DNA of 41,272 nucleotides from Syntrophorhabdaceae bacterium (GTDB taxonomy: Bacteria; Desulfobacterota; Syntrophorhabdia; Syntrophorhabdales; Syntrophorhabdaceae). Of this stretch, positions 1 through 7,906 are shown piece by piece. Both the position numbers and the translations under genes were made by a program. The DNA is taken from contig DASXUJ010000025.1 in the NCBI GenBank assembly GCA_036504895.1, positions 1 to 41,272 of the forward strand, given 5' to 3'. Positions within the stretch are counted from its first letter, which is position 1. The number at the start of each line of letters is the position of its first letter. The notes below the pieces were generated by a model. That model was not told the DNA's origin and did no database searches. It worked only from the letters and a program-made list of their open reading frames with translations.

Positions 1-208
1 CGATGCGCAGGAAATTACCTTTGATATCGTCTACATAATTATGGTCATCATGATCGTGGCTGGTGAGCACCACATCCGCCTCCTCGGTAATCTTTCCATA
101 AGCAAGGGCCCCGTCGAATGCCCCGGACTGGTAAGGATCGATAATGATCTTCACGCCCTGATCGGTCGTAATCTTAAACGCCGCATGACCAAACCATTTG
201 ATCTTCAT
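1..208 (-). CDS. MBL-fold metal-dependent hydrolase, 3' end cut by window edge
   Basis: Only the first 69 codons lie in the window. The protein begins MKIKWFGHAAFKI and has an IIDPY strand followed by the metal-binding motif SHDHDDH, the HxHxDH signature of the metallo-beta-lactamase fold. This N-terminus resembles the UPF0173 / UlaG-like group of cytosolic hydrolases (family knowledge). The ATG at 206-208 is preceded by GAGGAGG at good spacing, which fixes the start. The substrate cannot be predicted. It is transcribed away from the amidinotransferase remnant at 414. Confidence 0.85.
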   Translation of the reverse strand, partial: MKIKWFGHAAFKITTDQGVKIIIDPYQSGAFDGALAYGKITEEADVVLTSHDHDDHNYVDDIKGNFLRI

Positions 209-413
209 CCCTTGCCTCCTCACGTTTTTCTTGATAATAAACCGGGGGGGAAAAAGTGTCAAGGAACATGAAAAACCTTTCAGGGCGTAAAATCCTTGAC
301 AACAGGTCCTGCCTGCCGGGAAAATAGAGAAGTCGATTGAGATCACCAGTGCAGACAATAGAGACTGATTTTCCCCGCCATGGAAGGCAATGACATCTTG
401 ATATGGAGGTGCT

Positions 414-705
414 ATGGAACAGGGTCGGCTGGAGGCATATAACGAATGGGGAGAGTTACGTACCGCCCTCGTCGGTATCGAGGATCAGACCATGGAGCCG
501 GAGTGGGTGGATGCCCTTAAATGGCTTTCCCCGGAGGGTAAACAATTCTGCCTGGACTACGGGGGCAGGAAAACGGAAGAGATCTTCCCTGACAAGGCGC
601 GGGAGATCAGAAGCCAGCTTGTTCATTCTCCTCCCCCTCAACGCCACCATAGAATACGGCAGCGGCCCCCGCTGCCTCACCTGCGCGCTAAAGCGCGACC
701 CGTAG
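414..705 (+). pseudogene. Amidinotransferase/arginine-deiminase family remnant with internal deletion and frameshift
   Basis: The ATG at 414 has a GGAGGTGCT ribosome site, and the first ~60 residues (YNEWGELRTALVG, then LDYGGRKTEEIFPDKAREI) look like the N-terminus of the guanidino-group-modifying superfamily (amidinotransferase, arginine deiminase). After about position 612 the match continues in the next frame, which ends LNATIEYGSGPRCLTCALKRD before TAG at 703-705. The family's C-terminal loop with the catalytic Cys (GGxRC-type) looks like this. Intact members are roughly 260-400 residues; both ends together here give fewer than 100. The reading is an ancestral gene that lost its middle, with the joint near 610-630 out of frame. 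No function is expected. Confidence 0.7.
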
Positions 706-713
706 ACAAATAG

Positions 714-1273
714 GCCCAATAACCGTTTTCGTGTCTAACGAAACAATTTCACCAGGCGCGGTCAACACTCTCTTTAAATGAAACGTGCTTACCAAGAGCC
801 CGCAGCGAACGCTGCGGGCCAATTCAACTGCACAGTTTTTTCCGGCATCCATATTACAAAAGAATAAAAGTGCCGGGTTGACTGGACGGCCGCACGGGCT
901 GGAAAGTTCAGATTCGTTGCTCTGGGAGCATCGCAGGACCGTAGCCCCCTCCCAAGAGGTACAAGTTGCACTGTGGCCGGGTACCCGCACCCTCTAATCA
1001 AACCAAAAAGATAGGATCTGCGCCTGCGGGCGGCAAGTCCGAGGGCTCGAGCGAACCAGGGCGGCGGAGATGGGCTTTTCAGTTCGCGCCGGTGGCCATC
1101 AACAAAAATAAATCACCAGATAAACTATCGTCGATAAATCAACAATTTACGGCATGAAACGCCCCAAATCCTCTCCAACACCCTGTGCTCTTACACTGCT
1201 GGACGAAGAAGGCGGGCTGTGGTATAAAAAGTGTCTTACATCGGCGGCCTGACCGCCTTAAAAAGGAGCTGCT
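714..1273. other. 560-base intergenic stretch, no gene recognised
   Basis: No frame here looks coding. A perfect 9-bp hairpin (arms 798-806 and 811-819, loop GAAC) is followed 15 bases later by a T run, so it could act as a weak plus-strand terminator. The segment 860-1080 is GC-rich with several short inverted repeats (for example GGGAG/CTCCC near 927-956), while 1090-1150 is AT-rich. A structured RNA in 860-1080 is possible, but I recognise no known RNA family. Confidence 0.4.
1200..1228 (+). promoter_or_regulatory. Candidate sigma-70 promoter for the gene at 1274
   Basis: TGGACG (1200-1205) and TATAAA (1223-1228) are separated by exactly 17 bases, matching TTGACA/TATAAT at 4 and 5 of 6 positions. 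Transcription would start near 1235, leaving a leader of about 40 bases with a small hairpin (GGCGG/CCGCC, about 1241-1256). Confidence 0.45.
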
Positions 1274-1585
1274 TTGGACACCTATTTTATTAAAATATCC
1301 GTAACCCCCCTGCCTGACAACCCCATGGTCACCAAAGTGGAGAGCGCCCACGTCCACTTTTGGATCGTGGAGCCTTCCCAGGAAGAGGCGCTGAAGCGGG
1401 CCACCCGCTACCTCGCCTCTTACAAATGGCAGATCGAGGCCATCGAATCCGGACCCGTGGCGACCAGCGCCGCTGATTTCGTGACCCAGCAGGAAGGATT
1501 GAAAGGCTGGTGGAAGGCGAAACAAAAAGGCTTCGCCGCCCATTTCGAGGCAAAGCCGATACCCGGGGAATTCAAGAAAAGCTGA
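1274..1585 (+). CDS. Hypothetical protein, 103 aa
   Basis: The gene starts with TTG at 1274 behind AAAAGGAGC. The product is a small soluble protein without signal peptide, Cys motifs or membrane segments. Its first half reads as alternating strands (YFIKISVTPL, AHVHFWIVEP) followed by a helix (SQEEALKRATRYLASY), suggesting a small alpha/beta fold, and its tail is basic. It has its own candidate promoter and converges on the torD-like gene. I do not recognise the family. Confidence 0.65.
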   Translation: MDTYFIKISVTPLPDNPMVTKVESAHVHFWIVEPSQEEALKRATRYLASYKWQIEAIESGPVATSAADFVTQQEGLKGWWKAKQKGFAAHFEAKPIPGEFKKS

Positions 1586-1601
1586 CGAGCCCCCGGCCGT
1601 C

Positions 1602-2267
1602 TTACGAGCTGAGCATCGCCTCGTGGAGCTTCAGATCGGCTCGTACCAGGGCTTCCGCCAAAGAAGCGGCCGCCTTGAAAAATGACGTCTCCGCTGTTTT
1701 TTCGATATGCGTGGCAAACAGGGGGATCCAGATTGCGAGGTGGTCCCTCACGAATGCCTGCTCCTCTTTCAATTCCTTGACGATGGGCTCAAATTCACGC
1801 TCATAAAGGCCCATCCTCTCCGAGAGATCGAGGCCCGAGAGAAAACGGAAAGCGAATTCAACGGCCACATGATCGTCGGGCTCTTTGAAGGCCTGCTCCT
1901 TCTCGAAACCCCCCTTTTTATATATTTCCATTATTTCACGGGTTGCGGCTCCATAGAGGGTGTGCTCGAGATAGGATGACTCGGACGGACATAAGGAGCC
2001 TTCCTTTCCCCCGGCGAAAAGGGCCGCATAATCCCTGGCCCCCTCCTTGAGCTTCAAATGGACGAGGGCCTCCTCCAGCTTTTCCGCCTTTTCCCACACC
2101 CCGGGCTCATCCCATATTGCTTTCATATGCGATAGATCAATGAGCTCTTCCCTCATGCGGGTCAAGGCCTTACGGGTCGGCTCGCTATAAAAGGAGGTGG
2201 CGAGGGCGCCGTAGAGGGAGGAAGAGATGGTCAGGCAATCGCGCAGGTTATCCGACCATTCAGACAT
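1602..2267 (-). CDS. TorD/DmsD-family molybdoenzyme maturation chaperone
   Basis: This 221-residue, all-helical, acidic protein has the family signature around EPDDHVAVEFAFRFL (compare the conserved E/D-x-DH-x-x-x-E-x-x-F-M-x-x-L). TorD-like chaperones bind the Tat signal of one partner molybdoenzyme and hold it in the cytoplasm until the cofactor is loaded (family knowledge). The start overlaps the end of the Fe-S subunit gene by 8 bases, and the large subunit is one gene further upstream, so its client is almost certainly the product of 2871-5093. Confidence 0.88.
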   Translation of the reverse strand: MSEWSDNLRDCLTISSSLYGALATSFYSEPTRKALTRMREELIDLSHMKAIWDEPGVWEKAEKLEEALVHLKLKEGARDYAALFAGGKEGSLCPSESSYLEHTLYGAATREIMEIYKKGGFEKEQAFKEPDDHVAVEFAFRFLSGLDLSERMGLYEREFEPIVKELKEEQAFVRDHLAIWIPLFATHIEKTAETSFFKAAASLAEALVRADLKLHEAMLSS

Positions 2268-2847
2268 AATAGACTTTCGGTTTTGTCCCCAGCTCCGGCT
2301 TCAAAGGTTTTGCGCCTGTCTTCAGGAGCCGCGCGACCTCGGACTTCGGATCGTCGGAGTCGCCGAACACGCGGGCGAGAGTAGTGCACGCCTCCACGCA
2401 CATGGGCGGCTTCTTCGCGCTCACCCTGTGGAGGCACCAGTCGCACTTATCCACCTTGCCGGAGACGTGGCGGCGATGGGTCTCCCGCGCCTTTGCTGCG
2501 GCGCCTTCATAAGGAAGAGGGGGCGTGAAATAGCCCTTCTCCGGGTTCATATGGCGCGCCCCGTAAGGGCACGCCTCGATGCACCTGCCGCAGCCGATGC
2601 ACTTGTCCTGATCCACTACGATGATGCCTTTGTCGTTCTTAAAGGTTGCCTGCACCGGGCAGGGGGGAACGCACGGGGGGTTCTCGCACTGCATGCACAT
2701 CCCCACTTCCCACGTGGCATCGACGCGCTCTCGTATCACAGTGCGGTCACACCCCGGCATGGTCAGATTTTCCATTTTACACGCCACCGAGCACGTCTGA
2801 CACCCGGTGCACATGTTCGTCTTTATCACCATTATATATGAGGCCAT
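2260..2847 (-). CDS. Four-cluster 4Fe-4S electron-transfer subunit (DmsB/PsrB type)
   Basis: The 195-residue protein has four cysteine groups: CTGCQTCSVAC, CMQCENPPCVPPC, CIGCGRCIEAC and CDWC...CVEAC, sixteen cysteines in all, the pattern of the beta subunits of DMSO-reductase-family enzymes carrying four [4Fe-4S] clusters. It would pass electrons between the molybdopterin subunit and an unknown partner. There is no Tat or Sec signal; in this family it is usually co-exported with the catalytic subunit. The gene is 23 bases downstream of the catalytic gene and overlaps the chaperone gene. Confidence 0.92.
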   Translation of the reverse strand: MASYIMVIKTNMCTGCQTCSVACKMENLTMPGCDRTVIRERVDATWEVGMCMQCENPPCVPPCPVQATFKNDKGIIVVDQDKCIGCGRCIEACPYGARHMNPEKGYFTPPLPYEGAAAKARETHRRHVSGKVDKCDWCLHRVSAKKPPMCVEACTTLARVFGDSDDPKSEVARLLKTGAKPLKPELGTKPKVYYV

Positions 2848-2870
2848 ACTATCCCTCCCTGATGCGCCAT

Positions 2871-5093
2871 TTATGCCTTTCTCACGTTACAGAGTCCCGA
2901 TTTATAAGGGGGAAACCCCGAGATGGGATCGAAATTCCGGGTAACCATCACATTCACGTCCTGGCTGGGCCAGCCGTGGAACATGTCGACCATGCCCGCG
3001 CTCACCATCTCCGTAAGGTGGGCCTTAATCGTGATGGCGCCGTGGGCGTTCTCCAGCACCACTTTGTCGCCTTCCCTAATCGCCCGGGCCGCGGCGTCGC
3101 CGGGGTTGAGATTGACCACGGGCTCGGGCTGAAAATCGCTCACCCACGGCACATCGCGCCATTTGCTGTGGGTGAAAAAGGGAATCCGGGCCCCGGTCAT
3201 GAGGACGAGGGGATACTTCTTCGCCATATCGGGACGGCTCGCGGGGCTCTCCACGGGCTCCTTGTAGACAGGAAGAGGGTCGAAGCCGTGTTTCTTGAGG
3301 ATCGTAGAGAAAACCTCCACCTTTCCCGTGGGAGTATTGAAGCCGGGCAGCTTGTCTTTCCGAAGGTCTCCCGATGCATATTTCTTTGATTTCGGCGGTT
3401 TCGGGGCGGGCACGGTCATCATTGCGCCCGGCGCGCTCCTGAGCTGCGCCACGGTGAGGCCCGCGGGCTTCAGGTATTCATCGATGACCGCTTCGAGGTT
3501 CCCATTGGAAAAGGCATCGCCGCAGCCTGAGGCGGTCGCGATATCGGCGATGATCTGCCAGTCTTCACGCGCCTCCCCGAGGGGTGGGACGGGCTGGCGC
3601 TGATAGACGCTTCGTCCGAAGGTTGCGACCGGCGCGAGCCTCTCGAAGCAGGTTGCCGCGGGCAGTATGATATCGAGAAAGTCGTGGGTCCAGGGCCGGT
3701 AGAAGAAATCGGCGGCCACGCTAAAATCGAGGCGGGACAAGGCCTTCTGGTAGAGGTCGGGCTGGGGCCACATCTTCGCATTCCCGCCGAAGAGGAGCAT
3801 GGCGCGGATGCGGCCTTTTTCCACATATTCCGGGAGATTGTTCACCTGGATCTCCGGGATCATCTCGGCCCATACAGGGTAAAAGTCACGGTCGGCGCGG
3901 TTCGCCACGAAGCGGGGAAGAAGGTCGGCGCGCCTGCAGAAGACGGGATGGCCGATCCAGTCGGGGGGAAGGGCAGGCGTGGGCGGTATGGCTACGCCTC
4001 CCGGCCTGTCGAGGTTACCCGTGATGGCCACGAGGGTGAGGACAGCCCTCACGTTCTGATTTCCGTTGCTGTGATGGACCACCGGGGAGGCGCTTATCAT
4101 GACCGTGGTGGGCCCCTTGGCAAAAGCGCGGGCCCCCTCCCTGATCGCATCCGCCTTTACCCCCGTGATCGATGCCGCCTTCTCCGGGGTAAAGGACTTC
4201 ACGTACTCCTTGAGCTCTTCGAAGCCGTGGACCCATTGGGTGACAAATTCTTTGTCGTAAAGGCCTTCTTCGATCACCACGTTCATCATGGCGAGGGCAA
4301 GGGCGCCGTCCGTACCTGGCCTCAAGGGGAGATGAACGCCTTCAAGGGTACGGACCATGGGGGTCTTCCTGGGGTCGACCACGAAGTAGCGCACCCCGGA
4401 CTCTTTGGATTTAATGAGCCCTTTCATGGCGGTGGCGCCCGAATAAGACTGGTTCACGCCCCAGATGAAGCAGTTCTTCGTATCTTTGGAGGGAGCATTT
4501 CCCGCCGCCGTCTCTCCATAGAGAAGCATCCCCCCGAGACCGACGGACCTGGAGCACGTGGAGCTCTCGGTCCCGAAGTTGGGCGAGCCGAAGGAATAGG
4601 CGAGTCTCTGGAGGGGCGGCCGCATCTCCTTGGGGTCGCCCGTATAGAAAAGGACCTTATCCGCGCCGTGCTTCGCCTTGATCTCCTTGAGCCTTGCGCC
4701 GATGGTACGAAGGGCCTCATCCCAGGAGACACGCACCCATTTCGGCGGCTCTCCCTTGGGCGTAGTCCGCTTCAGGGGAAAACGGAGCCTTTCCGGGTGG
4801 TACTGCTCCTGAAGCTGGGCATATCCCTTGGAGCAGAGGGTATTGGCGGGATAATTGAAATCCCGTCTCGACTCGACCCTTGTAATGACGGAACCCCTCG
4901 TGAAATAGGTAATGCCGCATTTCGGCACATGGTTACACCCGTCGCAGTACGTATATCTCCTCGTCTCCCCATCGATACCTTCACTGCCGTCCGCCTTCAC
5001 CTTCCGGAGAAGGCCGGGCGCGCTGCATAAAAGCATACCGGACGAGCCTGCCACCATCACATCTTTCAGAAATTCCCTCCTGGTCCGCTTCAT
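2871..5093 (-). CDS. Tat-exported molybdopterin oxidoreductase, catalytic subunit (PsrA/PhsA-like)
   Basis: The start is set at 5093, where GAGGAGG precedes ATG and the protein opens MKRTRREFLK, a Tat signal; an in-frame ATG at 5114 would only add seven residues. In the 740-residue product Cys50, Cys53, Cys59 and Cys87 form the N-terminal [4Fe-4S] site (CX2CX5CX27C), and the segment SFGSPNFGTESSTC puts Cys180 where the Mo/W ligand sits. The C-terminus (NLNPGDAAARAIREGDKV) is the molydopterin-dinucleotide-binding domain. This is the architecture of polysulfide/thiosulfate reductases, acetylene hydratase and relatives; the substrate cannot be chosen. The Fe-S and TorD genes follow, but no NrfD-type membrane subunit. 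Confidence 0.9.
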   Translation of the reverse strand: MKRTRREFLKDVMVAGSSGMLLCSAPGLLRKVKADGSEGIDGETRRYTYCDGCNHVPKCGITYFTRGSVITRVESRRDFNYPANTLCSKGYAQLQEQYHPERLRFPLKRTTPKGEPPKWVRVSWDEALRTIGARLKEIKAKHGADKVLFYTGDPKEMRPPLQRLAYSFGSPNFGTESSTCSRSVGLGGMLLYGETAAGNAPSKDTKNCFIWGVNQSYSGATAMKGLIKSKESGVRYFVVDPRKTPMVRTLEGVHLPLRPGTDGALALAMMNVVIEEGLYDKEFVTQWVHGFEELKEYVKSFTPEKAASITGVKADAIREGARAFAKGPTTVMISASPVVHHSNGNQNVRAVLTLVAITGNLDRPGGVAIPPTPALPPDWIGHPVFCRRADLLPRFVANRADRDFYPVWAEMIPEIQVNNLPEYVEKGRIRAMLLFGGNAKMWPQPDLYQKALSRLDFSVAADFFYRPWTHDFLDIILPAATCFERLAPVATFGRSVYQRQPVPPLGEAREDWQIIADIATASGCGDAFSNGNLEAVIDEYLKPAGLTVAQLRSAPGAMMTVPAPKPPKSKKYASGDLRKDKLPGFNTPTGKVEVFSTILKKHGFDPLPVYKEPVESPASRPDMAKKYPLVLMTGARIPFFTHSKWRDVPWVSDFQPEPVVNLNPGDAAARAIREGDKVVLENAHGAITIKAHLTEMVSAGMVDMFHGWPSQDVNVMVTRNFDPISGFPPYKSGLCNVRKA

Positions 5094-5269
5094 GGTCTGC
5101 CCTCCTCGCGTCATGCGCGACTGCTTCGTAGATCATACGAAAGAGGAGAGAGGGTGTCAAGGTTTAGCGAAATTGAAGGGCACGAAGTCTAGTCCCGGGG
5201 CGCGGAACCGAATATAGTCTTAAGTTTGAAAAAATGATATCATCCTTTTTATAAGACAGGAGGTAGCCT

Positions 5270-5950
5270 ATGAAGGCAAAGGAAGTAACGGAAAAGGTGT
5301 ATATAGTAGGAAGCTCCGACTTATCCGATTCCCGGGATTGCTCGGTTTATCTGATCGATGCAGGGGACCTGGTGCTCGTTGACGCGGGGGCCGGTCCCGG
5401 CTTTGACCGGATCGTATCGAATATTAAGAATTTAGGTTTCGACCCGGGGAAGATCTCCACCCTCATCCTCACCCATTGCCACATAGACCATGTGGGCGGC
5501 GCCCACTTTTTCAAAGAGAAATACGGGCCCCAAATCGTGATGCACGACCTCGACGCCCGGGTGGTAGAGCGGGGCGACCAGAGGATGACCGCCGCCTTCT
5601 ACTATAATATTAATTTCAAACCCCTGCCGGTGGACATCAAGTTTGCCAAGGAGGAAGAGCACCTTTCCGTCTGCGACCATGACATCGTCTGTCTCCACAC
5701 CCCCGGCCACACCCCGGGCTCCATGTCCGTCTATCTGGACATAGGCGGCAAGAGGGTGCTTTTCGGCCAGGACATCCACGGACCTTTCATGAAAGATTTC
5801 GGCTCCGATCTCCGCCAATACCGGGAATCAATGGAGAAACTCCTCGCCCTCAAGGCCGATGTACTCTGTGAAGGCCATTTCGGCGTCTACCAACCCGCCG
5901 TCAGGGTCGCCGATTATATCGAGCGCTACCTTGACGAGTACGGCGAATAG
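5270..5950 (+). CDS. MBL-fold hydrolase (glyoxalase II-like)
   Basis: The 226-residue protein carries the metal-binding motif THCHIDHVGG near residue 70, a later metal His in HTPGHTPGSMSVYL, and FGQDIHGP and CEGHFG for the remaining ligands, so the binuclear site looks complete. It lacks a signal peptide and is probably a cytosolic thioesterase or lactonase-type hydrolase. AGGAGG lies seven bases before the ATG. It is the first gene of a plus-strand run diverging from the molybdoenzyme genes, and ends nine bases before the next gene. Confidence 0.88.
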   Translation: MKAKEVTEKVYIVGSSDLSDSRDCSVYLIDAGDLVLVDAGAGPGFDRIVSNIKNLGFDPGKISTLILTHCHIDHVGGAHFFKEKYGPQIVMHDLDARVVERGDQRMTAAFYYNINFKPLPVDIKFAKEEEHLSVCDHDIVCLHTPGHTPGSMSVYLDIGGKRVLFGQDIHGPFMKDFGSDLRQYRESMEKLLALKADVLCEGHFGVYQPAVRVADYIERYLDEYGE

Positions 5951-5959
5951 GAGGAACCT

Positions 5960-6481
5960 ATGACAAGAGGAGGCTATATCACGCCCTTCGGCGGCGCCAC
6001 CCCTGTAATTCATGAAAAAGCTTACGTCGATATATCGGCCCGTATCATCGGGAACGTCTCGATTGCCGCAGGCGCGTCCATCTGGCCCGGCGCGGTACTC
6101 CGGGCGGACAGCGACCTCATCCGCGTAGGGGAGAGGGCCGCAGTCCTCGACCTCGCCCTCATCGAGGCCCCTGAAAATCAATCAGCCATTTTAGAAGAAG
6201 AGGCGCTGATAAGCCACGGCGCGATCATCCACGGCGCCCTCATAGGGGCCCGATCTCTTATTGGGATTGGGGCGATCGTACTCGACGGAGCCGTCATAGG
6301 CACAGGCTCCATAGTCGCCGCCGGAAGCCTCGTCCCGCCCGGCATGGATGTCCCGCCCAATTCGCTCGTCATGGGCACCCCCGCCAAACGGGTCAGGGAA
6401 ACCACCCCCGAAGAGCGGGAAAATATGATGAAACAGCTCCACGGCCTTTACAGAAAGTCCCGCATCTATCTCAAAGCATAA
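5960..6481 (+). CDS. Gamma-carbonic-anhydrase-like hexapeptide-repeat protein
   Basis: The 173-residue protein is a left-handed beta-helix protein with imperfect hexapeptide repeats from about residue 17 to 125 and a C-terminal helix, as in the gamma-CA/YrdA/PaaY group. Two zinc histidines are present (His86 and His91 in ISHGAIIHG). The first zinc His, normally in a VGxxTNIQDxxVxH segment, aligns with Glu69 in VGERAAVLDLALIEAPE, so the canonical site is incomplete. It may bind metal differently or be structural. It sits between the MBL hydrolase and an unknown gene, each about ten bases away. Confidence 0.85.
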   Translation: MTRGGYITPFGGATPVIHEKAYVDISARIIGNVSIAAGASIWPGAVLRADSDLIRVGERAAVLDLALIEAPENQSAILEEEALISHGAIIHGALIGARSLIGIGAIVLDGAVIGTGSIVAAGSLVPPGMDVPPNSLVMGTPAKRVRETTPEERENMMKQLHGLYRKSRIYLKA

Positions 6482-6491
6482 GGAGGAGATC

Positions 6492-6917
6492 ATGAGCCTG
6501 CAAGAAGAGATACAACAGGTATTCGCCGGCCTTCAGGCCGAATTTTCCGAGAAAAAGGGTATTATCAGTGCGGAATATACGGTAGCAGAACGAAAATCGT
6601 TCCTCTCCAAGAAGAAACTCGCCTATATCGCAAAATACCGGATCGATGAGACAAAAAAAGAAGTCCGCTTCACCGAAATGCTCAAAGAGTCAGGCTCCGG
6701 CTTCTCCTCAGGAGAAGAAAGCGGCTTCGGCTTCAAAAAAGAGACCTACAAAACCGGCTTCGGGGGCAGTGAGGGCACCATAGAAGAGCAGAGTACCCTC
6801 TTCGGTAAGAAATACTCCTACACCTTCGACTATGGAAAAATAAGAAAAGCCGTAGAAGAAAAAGTCAAAGCCGCAGGATATGGGTTCAAATATCAGATAA
6901 CCCCGATAGGGCTGTAA
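6492..6917 (+). CDS. Hypothetical protein, 141 aa, Gly/Ser/Phe-rich centre
   Basis: Eleven bases after the gamma-CA-like gene, with AGGAGG before the ATG. The N-terminal part is a charged helix ([16 protein letters not shown]), followed by strands; the middle (about residues 63-95) is unusually rich in Gly, Ser, Phe and Lys ([25 protein letters not shown]), and the end is again helix plus strand. It has no signal, Cys or membrane segment. The family is not recognised; co-transcription with the two upstream genes is likely. Confidence 0.7.
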   Translation: MSLQEEIQQVFAGLQAEFSEKKGIISAEYTVAERKSFLSKKKLAYIAKYRIDETKKEVRFTEMLKESGSGFSSGEESGFGFKKETYKTGFGGSEGTIEEQSTLFGKKYSYTFDYGKIRKAVEEKVKAAGYGFKYQITPIGL

Positions 6918-7099
6918 AGAAAGAGAAGGCCACCCAAACAGTCAGCGCCCCCGGCGTATATCTGCGCCTTAATCCCGAACATTGCGTCCCGCAGAACCGT
7001 GCTTACATTCTCATCAGGCCCTCACGGGGGAAGCGGTGCGGTGCAAGCATTTATCCTTGCGCCGCGCGAGAAACCACAAGAAACCAATTGGAGGATGAC

Positions 7100-7558
7100 A
7101 TGTTCGACTATTATTTGGAGCACCTTTTTTCCTATTCCGTGACCATGAACCCGCCGGAGGTGATAGGCCCGGTACCGGAGGGCATCAGGGTCAATCTCTA
7201 TATCACGGGAGGAGAGATCGGCGGACCGAGGCTCCGGGGCATACTCCGCCCTCTGGGGGCCGATTGGCTCACCATCCGCAGGGACGGGATAGCCATACTC
7301 GACGTCCACGTCACAATCGAGACCCATGACGGCGCCCTCATATATGCACCTTATTCAGGCATGGGAGACATGGGTGAGGACGCGTACGAGAAGTTCCTCA
7401 AAGGCGAGCCGCCCCACACCGTGCAGCTCCGCACGGTCCCGCGCTTCCAGACCGCCCACCCCGAATACCAGTGGCTCAACCGCCTCCAATGCCTCGGCAT
7501 AGGGGAGGTAAATCTCGACCGCCTGGACGTCCATTACGACCTGTACGCAGTGCGGTAA
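7100..7558 (+). CDS. DUF3237 family protein
   Basis: The start is the ATG at 7100, six bases after GGAGG; an in-frame TTG at 7088 lies on top of that ribosome site and is unlikely. The 152-residue product shows the DUF3237 pattern: [59 protein letters not shown] and [22 protein letters not shown]3237 proteins are small beta-barrel proteins of unknown biochemical role, often near aromatic or lipid catabolism genes (family knowledge). A gap of 182 bases separates it from the preceding gene, and a perfect hairpin begins directly after its stop. Confidence 0.82.
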   Translation: MFDYYLEHLFSYSVTMNPPEVIGPVPEGIRVNLYITGGEIGGPRLRGILRPLGADWLTIRRDGIAILDVHVTIETHDGALIYAPYSGMGDMGEDAYEKFLKGEPPHTVQLRTVPRFQTAHPEYQWLNRLQCLGIGEVNLDRLDVHYDLYAVR

Positions 7559-7608
7559 GGTGGAAGTTCAAACCTTCCGGAGCCGTTCGGAAGATCTTAA
7601 CTTCCACC
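7559..7608 (+). terminator. Hairpin immediately after the DUF3237 stop codon
   Basis: GGTGGAAGTT (7559-7568) pairs perfectly with AACTTCCACC (7599-7608), and inside it CTTCCG (7574-7579) pairs with CGGAAG (7588-7593). The structure starts on the base after TAA. No T run follows, so it is either a factor-assisted terminator or an RNA-stabilising hairpin. Confidence 0.5.
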
Positions 7609-7657
7609 TACTTGTATATCTTTGCCATTATGGCTTAGCATTTAATAATCTGCCAAG

Positions 7658-7776
7658 CCAGGCTGCAGTCTTTCGCAGAACAAGGCGATTAGGAGGAGCC
7701 GACGCAGGCGTATTTCTCATACGTCAAGGAGAGCGACGACGCGGGCAACGCAGGGCTGCGGAAGAATCCAGCCTGG
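7658..7776. repeat. Palindromic repeat, copy 1 (119 bp)
   Basis: The ends are imperfect inverted repeats: the left arm CCAGGCTGCAGTCTTTCGCAG faces a right arm reading CTGCGGAAGAATCCAGCCTGG. Inside are a small hairpin, GCGTATTTCTCATACGTC, and a purine-rich AGGAGGAGC stretch. It shares order and most bases with copy 2. Where the tips differ between copies (CAG/CTG here, CAT/ATG in copy 2), pairing is kept, which indicates a structure preserved by selection or by the copying mechanism. Confidence 0.75.
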
Positions 7777-7782
7777 TGCCCA

Positions 7783-7906
7783 CGAGGGGCTGAAGTCTTT
7801 CGCATATCAAGGCGGCAAGGAGGAGCATGGTGAAGGCGTATTTTTAATACGTCGAACCGTGCCACGACGCAGCCAACGCGGAGATGCGGAAGAATTCAGC
7901 CCCTCG
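7783..7906. repeat. Palindromic repeat, copy 2 (124 bp), abutting the cupin stop codon
   Basis: The 23-base arms (7783-7805 and 7884-7906) match at 21 of 23 positions; the left arm starts CGAGGGGCTGAAGTCTTT. The centre carries GCGTATTTTTAATACGTC. The last base of the element is directly next to the cupin gene's stop codon (TTA at 7907-7909), so it forms the 3' end of that transcript. There is no coding capacity, so a non-autonomous, MITE- or REP-like element is the simplest view. Confidence 0.75.

Noticed and set aside
1031-1048. CGGCAAGTCCGAGGGCTC looks a little like the conserved GAGGAAAGTCCGGGCTC of RNase P RNA.
   Set aside because: None of the other conserved RNase P RNA boxes (for example the ACAGNRA segment) is found in the right order within 400 bases, and the local bases differ at key positions.
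3684-5030. A long open frame (448 codons) on the plus strand opposite the molybdoenzyme gene.
   Set aside because: It is antisense to a clear enzyme gene with all motifs, and its translation is rich in Gly, Arg and His, as expected for the complement of GC-rich coding DNA.
5226-5255. TTGAAA and TATAAG spaced by 18 bases before the MBL hydrolase gene.
   Set aside because: The start site would fall at about 5262, on top of the AGGAGG ribosome site (5260-5265), leaving no usable leader.
7658-7906. Possible two-repeat CRISPR-like structure.
   Set aside because: The units are about 120 bases long, palindromic over the whole length and separated by only six bases, with no spacer and no cas gene nearby.
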